A stretch of 64,000 nucleotides of DNA from Dechloromonas sp. HYN0024. Its GTDB lineage: Bacteria; Pseudomonadota; Gammaproteobacteria; Burkholderiales; Rhodocyclaceae. A program made the translations under genes and the position numbers. Of this stretch, positions 10,227-19,184 are shown one piece after another; position 1 is the first letter of the stretch; the number at the start of each line of letters is the position of its first letter. The DNA lies in NCBI RefSeq assembly GCF_003441615.1, contig NZ_CP031842.1, positions 2,488,001 to 2,552,000 of the forward strand, written 5' to 3'. Under the pieces are notes generated by a model, which saw only the letters and a list, made by a program, of their open reading frames with translations, ran no database searches and was not told where the DNA came from.

Positions 10227-11774
10227 ATGTCTGAAATCAATACCTTAGCCGGCGATAACGCCGTAGCCATCGCTGCCGATGCAGCGCCTGAAATCACCTT
10301 CGCCGACCTCGGCCTGGCGCCCGAACTTCTGCGTGCCGTCCTCGATGAAGGCTACACCAAGCCGACGCCGATCCAGGCCCAGGCCATCCCCCTCGTCATC
10401 AGCGGCAAGGACATCATGGGCGGCGCCCAGACCGGCACCGGCAAGACGGCCGCGTTCACCCTGCCCATCCTCCAGCGCATCCTGCCCTTTGCCAGCAGCA
10501 GCCCGTCGCCGGCCAAGCACCCGGTACGCGCCCTGATCCTCGCCCCAACCCGCGAACTGGCCATGCAGGTCTTCGAGTCGGTCAAGACCTACAGCAAGCA
10601 CACACCGATCCGCGCCATGTGCGCCTTCGGCGGCGTCGACATCAAGCCGCAGATCGCCGAACTCAAGAAAGGCGTCGAAATCCTCGTCGCCACGCCGGGC
10701 CGCCTGCTCGATCACGTCGAAAACAAGAGTGTCAGCTTTAATTCCGTCCAGGCCCTCGTCCTCGATGAAGCCGACCGCATGCTCGACATGGGCTTCGTGC
10801 CTGACGTCACGCGCATCCTCAACATGCTGCCGGCGCAGCGCCAGAGCCTGCTTTTTTCGGCCACCTTCTCGGAAGAAATCAAGAAGCTGGCCGATAGCAT
10901 GTTGAAGTCGCCGATCCTGATCGAAGTCGCCCGCCGCAACCAGGTCTCGGACACCATTACTCACCGCGTCCACCCGGTCTCCGAATACGGCAAGCGCGGC
11001 CTGCTCACCAAGCTGCTGAAATCCGGCGAAATCCGTCAGTGCATCGTCTTCTGTCGCACCAAGCAGGGTTGCTCGCGCCTGACCCGAGAACTCCAACGTG
11101 CCGGCATCAAGGCCGACGCCATTCACGGCGACAAGAGCCAGCTTGAACGCATCAAGGCACTCGAGGCGTTCAAGGGCGGCGAGACCGACGCCCTCATCGC
11201 CACTGACGTCGCCGCCCGTGGTCTCGACGTTGATGATCTGCCCTACGTCATCAACTACGAACTGCCGCACACCCCGGAAGACTACGTGCACCGCATCGGC
11301 CGTACCGGCCGCGCTGGCAAGATGGGCAATGCCATCTCGCTGGTCAGCGCACGCGAAGTTGTCTATCTGGTCGATATCGAAAAGCTCATCAAACGGCCGA
11401 TCGAACAGATCGAGGTGGCCGGGTTCGAACCCGAACCGGAATATGAATATCCGCTCGGCAACAAGAGAAAGCGCAGCGCCCCGGTAGTCGCCCCGACCGC
11501 CCAGCGCCCCGAACGCAGTGAGCGTCCAGAACGATCAGAACGCCCCGAGCGTAGCGACCGCTCGGCTCGACCGGAACGCAATGACCGGCAGGATCGCCGA
11601 CCACCCCGGCGCAACCCGATGATCGCCGCCGACGGTTTTGACTTCAGCAAGCCCTACGAAGACAACTCACCACGCGGCGATGTACCGGATTCACCGACGG
11701 CCCCGGCCAAGGTGGACCCGCATAAGCCGAAACGGGTTGTTGCGGCCTTGCTCGGTGGTCTCGGACGCAAGTAA
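10227..11774 (+). CDS. rhlE: DEAD-box ATP-dependent RNA helicase RhlE
   Basis: A 515-residue RNA helicase. The Q motif region reads ITFADLGL with PTPIQAQAIP. Motif I is AQTGTGKT, Ia PTRELA, motif II DEAD starting near residue 180 (LDEADRMLDMGF), motif III SAT, and motif VI HRIGRTGRAG. The C-terminal roughly 110 residues are a basic, disordered RNA-binding tail with repeats of the type RPERSERPERS, as is usual for RhlE. The role is ribosome assembly and RNA remodelling. It appears monocistronic, with a strong terminator immediately downstream. The tail repeat is encoded by imperfect tandem DNA at about 11500-11580. Confidence 0.95.
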   Translation: MSEINTLAGDNAVAIAADAAPEITFADLGLAPELLRAVLDEGYTKPTPIQAQAIPLVISGKDIMGGAQTGTGKTAAFTLPILQRILPFASSSPSPAKHPVRALILAPTRELAMQVFESVKTYSKHTPIRAMCAFGGVDIKPQIAELKKGVEILVATPGRLLDHVENKSVSFNSVQALVLDEADRMLDMGFVPDVTRILNMLPAQRQSLLFSATFSEEIKKLADSMLKSPILIEVARRNQVSDTITHRVHPVSEYGKRGLLTKLLKSGEIRQCIVFCRTKQGCSRLTRELQRAGIKADAIHGDKSQLERIKALEAFKGGETDALIATDVAARGLDVDDLPYVINYELPHTPEDYVHRIGRTGRAGKMGNAISLVSAREVVYLVDIEKLIKRPIEQIEVAGFEPEPEYEYPLGNKRKRSAPVVAPTAQRPERSERPERSERPERSDRSARPERNDRQDRRPPRRNPMIAADGFDFSKPYEDNSPRGDVPDSPTAPAKVDPHKPKRVVAALLGGLGRK

Positions 11775-11794
11775 GGAAAAATCCTCGCTAGACA

Positions 11795-11820
11795 AAACGG
11801 CGCCTATCAGGCGCCGTTTC
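11795..11820 (+). terminator. Rho-independent terminator after rhlE
   Basis: A perfect 10-base stem (aaacggcgcc / ggcgccgttt) with loop tatca, flanked by A-rich and T-rich sequence. It ends rhlE and, being symmetrical, may also serve the convergent phosphatase gene. Confidence 0.85.
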
Positions 11821-11840
11821 TTATGGAGCGGGGAGAAAAC

Positions 11841-12617
11841 TCAGCCTCGCACCGACACCTTCTTCGTCGCCGGTACATCAACCAGCTTGATAATGGCCAG
11901 CGACAGATTGTCGCCAGTGCCACGCGCGCGATGCCGCGCCATGTCAATCAAAAGTTCGCAGGCCTGCCGGGCCGAGTTCTGGGCGACCATCATGCCAAGT
12001 TCGGCATCGTCAAAATACGCCCAGAGGCCGTCCGAACAGAGCACGAAAGCATCGCCAGCGACCAGTTCAGCGGGTTCGGAGAGGGTTATTTTGGGCGCTT
12101 CCTGCCCCCCGAGCGAAGCCAGCAGCACATTGCGGTTGGGGTGGGTCAGCGCCTGCTCGGCGGTGATCTTGCCTAGGGCGACCAGATGTTCGACGTAGGA
12201 ATGATCGACTGAGCGGTGGACCAGCTTGTCGCCGCGAAAATGGTAGAGACGGCTATCGCCGCAATGCCCCCAGGTGACCTGCCCCGGCTGCAGGAGCAGC
12301 ATGACTGCAGTGCTGTGAGGATCCATTTCGTTCATGAAACGCGACGCCTTGATCATCGTATGCGCTTCTTGCATGCTGCTTTCCAGCATTTTTTGCGGGC
12401 TTTCATCGGCCGATGAAAACTGGTCGAGGTTGGTTTTAGCGGTATGAACGACCTGCTCGGCAGCCAGTGCACCACCGGTATGACCGCCCATGCCGTCGGC
12501 CACGACGGCCAGCGCCACGCCGCGTTGACGGCCGTGCGGCAGGATCGCAACGCGATCCTGTTGTTCCTTGCGATCCCCTTGATGCTGCGCCGCGCAGGCG
12601 TCGACTCCTATTGCCAT
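11841..12617 (-). CDS. PP2C-family Ser/Thr protein phosphatase
   Basis: A 258-residue cytoplasmic PPM/PP2C phosphatase (Stp1/PrpC type). Metal-binding and active-site motifs are in order: QQDRVA near residue 20, VADGMGGHTGG, HSTAVML, WGHCGDSRLY, LCSDGLW and GTGDNLSL near the end. The ATG is preceded by a strong ribosome site (ggaggaagg). No transmembrane segment or extra regulatory domain is present. No Hanks-type kinase or FHA protein is next to it, so its partner kinase is unknown; relatives often work with type VI secretion or with Stk kinases encoded elsewhere. Confidence 0.92.
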   Translation of the reverse strand: MAIGVDACAAQHQGDRKEQQDRVAILPHGRQRGVALAVVADGMGGHTGGALAAEQVVHTAKTNLDQFSSADESPQKMLESSMQEAHTMIKASRFMNEMDPHSTAVMLLLQPGQVTWGHCGDSRLYHFRGDKLVHRSVDHSYVEHLVALGKITAEQALTHPNRNVLLASLGGQEAPKITLSEPAELVAGDAFVLCSDGLWAYFDDAELGMMVAQNSARQACELLIDMARHRARGTGDNLSLAIIKLVDVPATKKVSVRG

Positions 12618-12667
12618 CCTTCCTCCCTGAAGCCGGCAAGATTATCACGAAAGGCATAAATTCTCGA

Positions 12668-12702
12668 TGACACGATAGCCAACTGTACGCTATCGCCTGT
12701 CA
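12668..12702 (-). repeat. Imperfect hairpin overlapping the glcF stop codon
   Basis: Arms tgacacgatagc and gctatcgcctgtca pair over 12 bases with a 2-base bulge, around the loop caactgtac. It covers the glcF stop codon. There is no T-run, so it is not a classic terminator; a 3'-end stabilising or Rho-assisted hairpin is possible. Confidence 0.35.
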
Positions 12703-13935
12703 TGCCAGCGCCTCATCTATCAATTCTATCCAGTGCCGGACCGGAACCAGGCTGCCGGCCTGCAGATGCATCAGGCAACCAATGTTCGCCGTCGCCGTGA
12801 GCGCCGGTTTGCCGGCCGCCAGGGCCGCCAGCTTGTTGTCCCGCAACTGTCCGGCCAACTCGGGTTGCAACAGAGAATAGGTGCCGGCCGAGCCGCAGCA
12901 CAAATGGTTGTCGGCCACCAGCGTCAGCTGGTAGCCGGCTGCCTGCAACAATACTTCAATACTGCCGCGAATCTGCAGGCCATGCTGCAGCGTACAGGGC
13001 GAGTGAAAGGCCAGCGCCCCCCGCGGCTCCGGATGAGCCGCCAGCAAAGCCAGCAAGCGGGTCTTTTCGGCGGTCAGCACCTCGGACGGATCGCGGCACA
13101 GGGCACTGATTGCCGCAGCCTTGTCGCGGTAGGCCGGATCATCGGCCAGCACATGCCCGTAGTCGCGGACCTGGACGCCACAGCCAGAGGCAGTAACGAC
13201 GATGCCCTCAATACCGCCTTCGACATGCGGCCACCAGGCATCGATATTGCGCCGCATATCATGGCGACCGGCGTCCTGGTCATTGAGATGAAAGCGCACG
13301 GCACCGCAGCAACCAGCCTTGGCCTCCTCGAACAATTCGATGCCCAGTTTATTCAGGACGCGCGCTGTCGCAGCATTGATATTGGGGGCCAGCGAGGACT
13401 GCACGCAGCCGGCCAGTATCAGCATCCGGCGGGGATGGCCAGCCGGTGACGGCCATGGTCCACCAACCGGCTGAAATGCCGGCAGTTGGTCAGCCACACT
13501 CGATGGCAACAGGGTTTTGGCCAGACGGCCAAGTTTCACTGCGCTACCGAACAGCGCCTGTCGCGGCAAAACGGCCTTAAGGACCCAGCGCCTCAGCGTA
13601 TCGGCCAGCGGTCGCGGCAACCGTGCCTCAACGACCTGACGCCCGACATCAAGCAGATGGCTGTACTTGACGCCCGACGGGCAGGTCGTTTCGCAGGAGC
13701 GGCAGGTCAGGCAACGGTCAAGATGGGTACGCGTCTTTTCCGTCACCGGCTTGCCCTCGAGCGCCTGCTTGATCAGGTAGATACGGCCACGCGGGCCGTC
13801 GAGTTCATCGCCAAGCAATTGGTAAGTCGGGCAGGTGGCGGTACAGAAACCGCAATGCACACACTTGCGCAGGATTTCCTCGGCAATCCGGCCGGCCTGG
13901 GTAGCGCGCAGTTCGTCGGTCAGCGTGGTATCCAT
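12700..13935 (-). CDS. glcF: glycolate oxidase iron-sulfur subunit
   Basis: A 411-residue Fe-S subunit of membrane-associated glycolate dehydrogenase, passing electrons from the flavin subunit to the quinone pool. Two ferredoxin-type clusters are visible: CVHCGFCTATCP near residue 25 and CLTCRSCETTCPSG near residue 75. Two cysteine-rich CCG domains follow (AGCCGAVRFH, and HSPCTLQH with CCGSAG). The start at 13933-13935 (MDTTLTDEL) was chosen because it overlaps the glcE stop as ATGA and begins at the conserved region; a longer upstream frame has no homology. It is the last gene of the hyi-to-glcF operon. Confidence 0.95.
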   Translation of the reverse strand: MDTTLTDELRATQAGRIAEEILRKCVHCGFCTATCPTYQLLGDELDGPRGRIYLIKQALEGKPVTEKTRTHLDRCLTCRSCETTCPSGVKYSHLLDVGRQVVEARLPRPLADTLRRWVLKAVLPRQALFGSAVKLGRLAKTLLPSSVADQLPAFQPVGGPWPSPAGHPRRMLILAGCVQSSLAPNINAATARVLNKLGIELFEEAKAGCCGAVRFHLNDQDAGRHDMRRNIDAWWPHVEGGIEGIVVTASGCGVQVRDYGHVLADDPAYRDKAAAISALCRDPSEVLTAEKTRLLALLAAHPEPRGALAFHSPCTLQHGLQIRGSIEVLLQAAGYQLTLVADNHLCCGSAGTYSLLQPELAGQLRDNKLAALAAGKPALTATANIGCLMHLQAGSLVPVRHWIELIDEALA

Positions 13936-14996
13936 CAAAACTCCGCGTAGAGACGGCCGGGATTGAGGATGCCCTTCGGATCGAAGGCCTTTTTCAAGCG
14001 TCGGTGCAGGGCGAGCAGGGCCGGCGACAACGGCGCAAAGGCCCCTTCCAGGCAGCGTAGCGACTCTGGCCCACGGTAGAGCACGGCATGTCCACCGAGA
14101 CCGGCTGCCGCGCCACGAATCGCCGACGGCTCGCCGGCATACCAGCGCAGCGCACCACCCCACTCGATGGCGCACAGCCCGTCGAGCCCGGGACACGGCG
14201 CGGTGGACGGTACAGCCAGTCGCCACAGCAACGGGCCGGCAAAGGCCGGGTGCGTTTGTTCGCGGACCGACAGCCAGAACTTTTCGGCATCAGGCACTGG
14301 CGTACCGCCCAGTTTGGCGGCGGCCGCCTCGACCGCTGCCCGCGCCCCGGAGAGGCGCAGCGACAACTGACCGTCATGCCAGAAAGAGGCAGAAACCGGC
14401 AGCGGCTGGCCGCCCCATTCGTTGAGCCGACGGATTGCCTCGGCGGCATCGCAGACAAATAGCAAGGTGGTTTCGGCCACTGGCCGGGGCAGTACCTTGA
14501 GCGTCGCTTCAGCAATCACGCCGAGCGTACCAAGGCTGCCCGAGATCAGCCGTGAGACGTCGTAGCCGGCGACATTCTTCATGACCTGACCGCCGAAATT
14601 GAGGACCTGCCCCGTCCCATCGACCAGCTTCACCCCGAGTACGAAGTCGCGCACGGCGCCGGCCTGCTGCCGACGCGGCCCCGCGAGGCCGGCAGCGATA
14701 CAACCCCCCACCGTTGCCGAGCCGAAATGCGGTGGTTCGAAGGCCAGCATCTGCCCCTGCCCGGCCAGCACCGCCTCAATCTCGGCCAGCGGCGTCGCGC
14801 CGCGGGCGGTGATGTACAGTTCGGTTGGTTCATAGGCAACGATGCCGCGATGGCCGGAAACGTCAAGAACCTCACCGGCCAGCAGGCCGCCGTAGAAGTC
14901 CTTGCTGCCACCACCCCGGATACGCAGCGGCATCTGGTGCTCATGGGCCGCCCGAACGGCAGAAACAATGTCGTCGAGTTCACACAGGACCGGCAT
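13935..14996 (-). CDS. glcE: glycolate oxidase FAD-binding subunit GlcE
   Basis: A 353-residue FAD_binding_4 subunit, smaller than GlcD, as is normal. The N-terminal half contains MPLRIRGGGSKDFYG and the AGLAGPRRQQAGAVRDFVLG segment that binds FAD, then GGQVMKNVAGYDVSRLISGSLG. The C-terminus ends with FDPKGILNPGRLY, the shared signature of the GlcD/GlcE family. It overlaps glcD upstream and glcF downstream by ATGA junctions. Together the three subunits oxidise glycolate to glyoxylate. Confidence 0.95.
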   Translation of the reverse strand: MPVLCELDDIVSAVRAAHEHQMPLRIRGGGSKDFYGGLLAGEVLDVSGHRGIVAYEPTELYITARGATPLAEIEAVLAGQGQMLAFEPPHFGSATVGGCIAAGLAGPRRQQAGAVRDFVLGVKLVDGTGQVLNFGGQVMKNVAGYDVSRLISGSLGTLGVIAEATLKVLPRPVAETTLLFVCDAAEAIRRLNEWGGQPLPVSASFWHDGQLSLRLSGARAAVEAAAAKLGGTPVPDAEKFWLSVREQTHPAFAGPLLWRLAVPSTAPCPGLDGLCAIEWGGALRWYAGEPSAIRGAAAGLGGHAVLYRGPESLRCLEGAFAPLSPALLALHRRLKKAFDPKGILNPGRLYAEF

Positions 14997-16477
14997 CAGA
15001 AACGCTCCAGTTCGGGAAATTTCACCTCGCCCTGATGCACGTGCATGCGACCGTATTCGGCACAGCGGTGGAGGCTTGGTACGGCCTTGCCGGGGTTGAG
15101 CAGGCCGCTCTCATCAAAGGCCGCCTTGACGCGATGGAAAGCCTCAAGTTCCGGCGTCGCGTACTGGACGCACATCTGGTTGATTTTCTCGATCCCGACC
15201 CCGTGTTCGCCGGTGATCGAGCCACCGAGCGCCACCGACAATTCGAGTATCTCCGCCCCGAAGGCCTCGGCCCGTTCCCAGTCGCCCGGTTGCGAGGCGT
15301 CGTACATGATCAGCGGATGCAGGTTGCCGTCACCGGCATGGAAGACATTGGCGCAGCGCAGGCTGTACTTCTTTTCCATGGCGGCAATGGCCGACAGCAT
15401 GTCGGCCAAGCGCTTGCGGGGAATGGTCCCGTCCATGCAGTAATAATCCGGCGTGATGCGCCCGACTGCCGGAAAGGCCGCCTTGCGTCCGGCCCAGAAA
15501 CGCAGGCGCTCCGCTTCCGACTGCGACACGCGAATATCACTGGCGCCGGCTGCCGTCAGCACTTCGGTGACCCGGGCGATTTCCTCGGCGACCTCTTCCG
15601 GCGTGCCATCGGACTCGCAGAGCAGAATGGCCTCGGCATTCATGTCGTAGCCCGCCTTGACGAAAGGCTCGACGGCCGCCGTTGCCGCCTTGTCCATCAT
15701 CTCCAGACCAGCCGGGATGATGCCGGCGGCGATGATCGCGGCGACCGCATCGCCAGCCTGCGCGACATCGTTGAACGACGCCATCACCACTTGGGCCAGT
15801 TCAGGCCTGGGGATCAGCCTGACGGTCACCTCGGTGACCACGCCAAGCATCCCCTCGGAGCCGATGAGCAGGGCGAGCAGATCGTAGCCGGGCGCATCGG
15901 GCGCCTCCGAGCCAATATCAAAAACCTCGCCCTCGATGCTGACAACACGGATGCGCAAGACGTTATGGACGGTCAGGCCGTATTTCAGGCAATGCACCCC
16001 CCCCGAGTTTTCGGCGACGTTGCCTCCCAGCGTGCAGGCAATTTGCGATGACGGATCGGGCGCGTAGTAGAGACCGAAGGGTGCCGCCGCTTCGGACACA
16101 GCCAGGTTGCGGACGCCGGGCTGAACGACGGCAAGGCGGGCCACCCGGTCAACACGCAGAATTTTGTTGAAGCGGGCCAGCGACAGCACAACGCCCTCGG
16201 CATGCGGCATCGCCCCGCCCGACAGCCCCGTACCCGCACCGCGCGCCACGACCGGCACGCCCATCTGGTGACAGGTACGCAGGATATGGATGACCTGCGC
16301 CTCGGTCTCGGGCAGACAGACTGCGAGGGGCAATTGGCGGTAGGCGGTAAGGCCGTCGCATTCGTAGGGCCGTAAATCCTCTTCGCCGAGCAGCAGGCAA
16401 TGGGCCGGCAGAAAGCGCTGCAGGCGACGGGCCAGGCTAGCCTGATCGGTCGAGAAAACAGGATCGGATAAATTCAT
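14996..16477 (-). CDS. glcD: glycolate oxidase FAD-linked subunit GlcD
   Basis: A 493-residue catalytic flavoprotein subunit of glycolate dehydrogenase. The FAD-binding region contains PVVARGAGTGLSGGA, GVRNLAVSEAA, and the ACTLGGNVAENSGG loop. The FAD-oxidase C-terminal domain includes CANVFHAGDGNLHPL, with histidines expected at the active site, and GSITGEHGVGIEK; it ends with LLNPGKAVPS. It lies 4 bases after the glycerate kinase gene and is coupled to glcE. The D-E-F set distinguishes it from a stand-alone D-lactate dehydrogenase. Confidence 0.96.
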   Translation of the reverse strand: MNLSDPVFSTDQASLARRLQRFLPAHCLLLGEEDLRPYECDGLTAYRQLPLAVCLPETEAQVIHILRTCHQMGVPVVARGAGTGLSGGAMPHAEGVVLSLARFNKILRVDRVARLAVVQPGVRNLAVSEAAAPFGLYYAPDPSSQIACTLGGNVAENSGGVHCLKYGLTVHNVLRIRVVSIEGEVFDIGSEAPDAPGYDLLALLIGSEGMLGVVTEVTVRLIPRPELAQVVMASFNDVAQAGDAVAAIIAAGIIPAGLEMMDKAATAAVEPFVKAGYDMNAEAILLCESDGTPEEVAEEIARVTEVLTAAGASDIRVSQSEAERLRFWAGRKAAFPAVGRITPDYYCMDGTIPRKRLADMLSAIAAMEKKYSLRCANVFHAGDGNLHPLIMYDASQPGDWERAEAFGAEILELSVALGGSITGEHGVGIEKINQMCVQYATPELEAFHRVKAAFDESGLLNPGKAVPSLHRCAEYGRMHVHQGEVKFPELERF

Positions 16478-16481
16478 GCCG

Positions 16482-17738
16482 TCATTCTACGAGGATGGCG
16501 CGAAAGTCGTTGACGTTGGTCCGTGTCGGACCAGTCACCAACAGGTCGCCAAGCCCGGCAAAAAAGCCCCAGGCATCGTTGTTGGACAAATGCCGGCGCG
16601 GGTCCAGTCCGGCAGCGCGCGCCCGAAGCAGCGTATCCGGGCCGACAAAAGCACCGGCATTGTCTTCGCTGCCATCGATGCCATCGGTATCGGCGGCCAA
16701 CGCGTGGATGCCGGTAGCACCATCCAATGCCAAGGTGAGCGCAAGCAGAAATTCCGTATTACGCCCACCGCGTCCATCGCCCTTCATGGTCACCGTCGTT
16801 TCGCCACCGGATAGCAGCACGCATGGCTTTTTCGCCGGGAAACCATGCAGCCCGGACGAGCGCGCCATGCCCGCCATGACCTTGGCGACCTCCCGTGCTT
16901 CGCCCTCGATGGCGTCGCCCAGAATGAGCGGCGTAATGCCGAGCCGTTGCGCTTCGGCAGCTGCCGCCTGGAGCATCTGGCGCGGACTGGCGATCAGGCG
17001 AAAATCGCTGCGCACCAGCCGTGCATCGCCCGGTTTGGGCGTTTCCAGCTCCCCCGAAACCAGCCGCTGGCGCAGCACGGCCGGCAGTTCGATACCGTAG
17101 AAATCGAGCACCTTGAGCGCATCGGCTGCTGTAGAGGGGTCACCGATCGTCGGGCCGGAGGCAATCACCGCCGGGTCGTCACCGGGCACATCCGAGATCG
17201 CCAGCGTCAGCACCTGGGCCGGCCAGGCAGCAGCGGCCAGCCGCCCACCCTTGAGGGCCGACAAATGCTTGCGTACGCAATTGATCTCGCCAATGCTCGC
17301 CCCCGAACGCAGCAGTGCAGAGGTGAGCGCCCGCTTCTCGGCCAGCGTGATGCCGACAGCCGGTGCCGCCAGCAGGGCCGAGCCACCGCCGGAAATCAGT
17401 GCCAGAACTCGGTCTTCTGCCGTCAGTCCGGAAACTTGCTGAACAATAGCCAGCGCGGCTGCCTCGCCCGCCGCGTCGGGCACCGGGTGTGCTGCCTCGA
17501 CGATCCTGATCCGCTCGCACGGCACACCGTGGCCGTAACGCGTCACCACCAGACCGTCAAGCGGCCCCGACCAATGGTGCTCGACGGCCTGCGCCATCGC
17601 CGCCGACGCCTTGCCTGCGCCGATGACGATCAGCTGGCCACCGTCATCCGGCGGCAGATGGGGCGGCACGCACAGGGCCGGATCGGCCGCCGCAATGGCC
17701 GCATCAAAAAGGCGGCGCAGGGTGTCACGTTGATTCAT
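16482..17738 (-). CDS. glycerate 2-kinase (MOFRL family)
   Basis: A 418-residue kinase expected to turn D-glycerate into 2-phosphoglycerate, feeding lower glycolysis. The N-terminal DUF4147 part has VIGAGKASAAMAQAVE, the phosphate-binding ALISGGGSALL, and NCVRKHLSALKGGRLA. The C-terminal MOFRL domain has VLLSGGETTVT, GRGGRNTEFLLAL and DTDGIDG. The start (MNQRDTLRRLF) is at 17736-17738 and overlaps the hyi stop as ATGA; the frame continues upstream without homology. Older annotations call this family TtuD hydroxypyruvate reductase. Its place between hyi and glcD fits glycerate production from glyoxylate. Confidence 0.93.
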   Translation of the reverse strand: MNQRDTLRRLFDAAIAAADPALCVPPHLPPDDGGQLIVIGAGKASAAMAQAVEHHWSGPLDGLVVTRYGHGVPCERIRIVEAAHPVPDAAGEAAALAIVQQVSGLTAEDRVLALISGGGSALLAAPAVGITLAEKRALTSALLRSGASIGEINCVRKHLSALKGGRLAAAAWPAQVLTLAISDVPGDDPAVIASGPTIGDPSTAADALKVLDFYGIELPAVLRQRLVSGELETPKPGDARLVRSDFRLIASPRQMLQAAAAEAQRLGITPLILGDAIEGEAREVAKVMAGMARSSGLHGFPAKKPCVLLSGGETTVTMKGDGRGGRNTEFLLALTLALDGATGIHALAADTDGIDGSEDNAGAFVGPDTLLRARAAGLDPRRHLSNNDAWGFFAGLGDLLVTGPTRTNVNDFRAILVE

Positions 17739-18508
17739 TGCTGACGCCAGCCGAGGCCTGCCTCGGTCGTCGTCAGTGGCTTGTATTCGCAGCCAACCCA
17801 GCCGTCGTACCCCAGTTTGTCGAGCCAATCAAAAAGAAATGGGTAGTTGATTTCGCCGGTACCAGGCTCGTGGCGACCGGGATTGTCGGCGATCTGAATA
17901 TGGCCGATGCGGCCGAGATTGGCCTCAATCGTCCGCGCCAGATCGCCCTGAATGATCTGCGCGTGATACAGATCGAGTTGCAGCTTGACGTTGCTGCGAT
18001 CAATGGCGCCGATCAAGGACACCGCCTTGTTAATGTCATCCAGCCAGTAACCCGGCATATCGATGCGGCTGTTGATCGGCTCGATCAACACGGTAGCGCC
18101 CACCGTGGCAAAACGGTCAGCTGCGAATTGCAGGTTGGCGATGTAGGTCGCCTCCAGTGCCGACTCAGCGACGCCTTGCGGCCGCAGGCCGGCCATACAA
18201 TGGACCCGCTCACAGTCGAGGACCATGGCGTAGTTGAGCGCCAGTTCGACACTTTCGGCAAACTCGCCCTGACGATGCGGCAGACAGGCCAGGCCCCGCT
18301 CACCAGCCGCCCAGTCGCCGGGTGGCAGATTGAACAGCACCTGCTCGACATCGGCCGCCTTGAGCCATTCCGCTACATCATGCGCCGGCCAGTCGTAGGG
18401 GAAAAGATATTCCACACCGCGAAAGCCGGCAGCAGAAGCCCGCTCGAAACGTTCAGCAAATGGCACATCGGCAAACAAAAAACTGAGATTGGCAGCGAAC
18501 TTGGGCAT
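17735..18508 (-). CDS. hyi: hydroxypyruvate isomerase
   Basis: A 257-residue TIM-barrel protein of the xylose isomerase-like family that interconverts hydroxypyruvate and tartronate semialdehyde. Family features are PKFAANLSFLF at the start, GFRGVEYLFPYDW, LIEPINSRIDMPGY with the metal-binding Glu, LQLDLYHAQI, and HIQIADNPGRHEPGTGEI. The ATG at 18506-18508 (MPKFAANL) is the usual start for Hyi; a 14-codon extension is possible. It is the first gene of a tight minus-strand operon (hyi, glycerate kinase, glcD, glcE, glcF). Glyoxylate carboligase, its normal operon mate, is absent here. Confidence 0.93.
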   Translation of the reverse strand: MPKFAANLSFLFADVPFAERFERASAAGFRGVEYLFPYDWPAHDVAEWLKAADVEQVLFNLPPGDWAAGERGLACLPHRQGEFAESVELALNYAMVLDCERVHCMAGLRPQGVAESALEATYIANLQFAADRFATVGATVLIEPINSRIDMPGYWLDDINKAVSLIGAIDRSNVKLQLDLYHAQIIQGDLARTIEANLGRIGHIQIADNPGRHEPGTGEINYPFLFDWLDKLGYDGWVGCEYKPLTTTEAGLGWRQQ

Positions 18509-18538
18509 GATGGAGCAGTCATTAGCGTGAGCCAAAAG

Positions 18539-18544
18539 TATAAT
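18539..18544 (+). promoter_or_regulatory. TATAAT -10 box upstream of the adenosyltransferase gene
   Basis: A consensus -10 within the 60-base divergent region between hyi and the adenosyltransferase gene. A weak -35 (cagtca, 18516-18521) is 17 bases upstream. Transcription would start near 18551, just before the aggag ribosome site. Confidence 0.4.
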
Positions 18545-18568
18545 CTGCACTTATCAGGAGAACGCAAC

Positions 18569-19147
18569 GTGAATGACAACGAACAAGAACGCAAGGGCAA
18601 CCGCCTGTCGAAGATCGTCACCCGCACCGGCGACGCCGGCACGACCGGGCTCGGCGACGGCAGCCGGACGACCAAGGACAGCCTGCGCATCGACGCCATC
18701 GGCGAGGTCGATGAACTGAACTCCGGCCTGGGTGTGCTGCTTTGCGAAGACATGCCGGAAGCCATGCGGGCGGCCCTGCTCGATGTCCAGAACGACCTTT
18801 TCGACCTTGGCGGCGAACTCTGCCTGCCCGGCATGGCAGTCATGAAGGATGCCCAGGTAGCCCGTCTCGAAGCACAGGCCGAGGCCTTCAATGCCGACCT
18901 GCCCATGCTCAAGGAATTCATCCTGCCCGGCGGCACCCGCGCCGCCGCGCTTGCCCACCTCAGCCGCACGGTCTGCCGCCGCGCCGAGCGCTCGATGGTT
19001 CGCCTGCACGGCGCCGAACCGCTGTCCGACGCGGCACGCCGCTACGTCAACCGTCTCTCCGACCTGCTCTTCATCCTTGGTCGCGCCCTCAACCGGGCGG
19101 GCGGACGTGGCGACGTCCTGTGGCAAAAGGGCAAGAATGCAGCCTGA
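18569..19147 (+). CDS. pduO: cob(I)alamin adenosyltransferase, PduO type
   Basis: A 192-residue enzyme that transfers the adenosyl group of ATP to cob(I)alamin to make coenzyme B12. The N-terminal ATP loop is KIVTRTGDAGTTGLGDGSR, followed by AIGEVDELNSGLG. The C-terminal half contains FILPGGTRAAALAH, RTVCRRAERSM and YVNRLSDLLFILGR, all typical of the PduO fold. The start is GTG at 18569: aggag lies at 18556-18560, 8 bases upstream, and the nearby ATG at 18573 is out of frame. No other cobalamin gene is in the window. Confidence 0.95.
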   Translation: MNDNEQERKGNRLSKIVTRTGDAGTTGLGDGSRTTKDSLRIDAIGEVDELNSGLGVLLCEDMPEAMRAALLDVQNDLFDLGGELCLPGMAVMKDAQVARLEAQAEAFNADLPMLKEFILPGGTRAAALAHLSRTVCRRAERSMVRLHGAEPLSDAARRYVNRLSDLLFILGRALNRAGGRGDVLWQKGKNAA

Positions 19148-19184
19148 GCCTTTCGCCCTCCTTTTCCCTGGGATCGGATAAGCC

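Noticed and set aside
14825..16051. A 408-codon plus-strand frame opposite glcD and glcE
   Set aside because: Antisense to two well-conserved subunits of glycolate oxidase.
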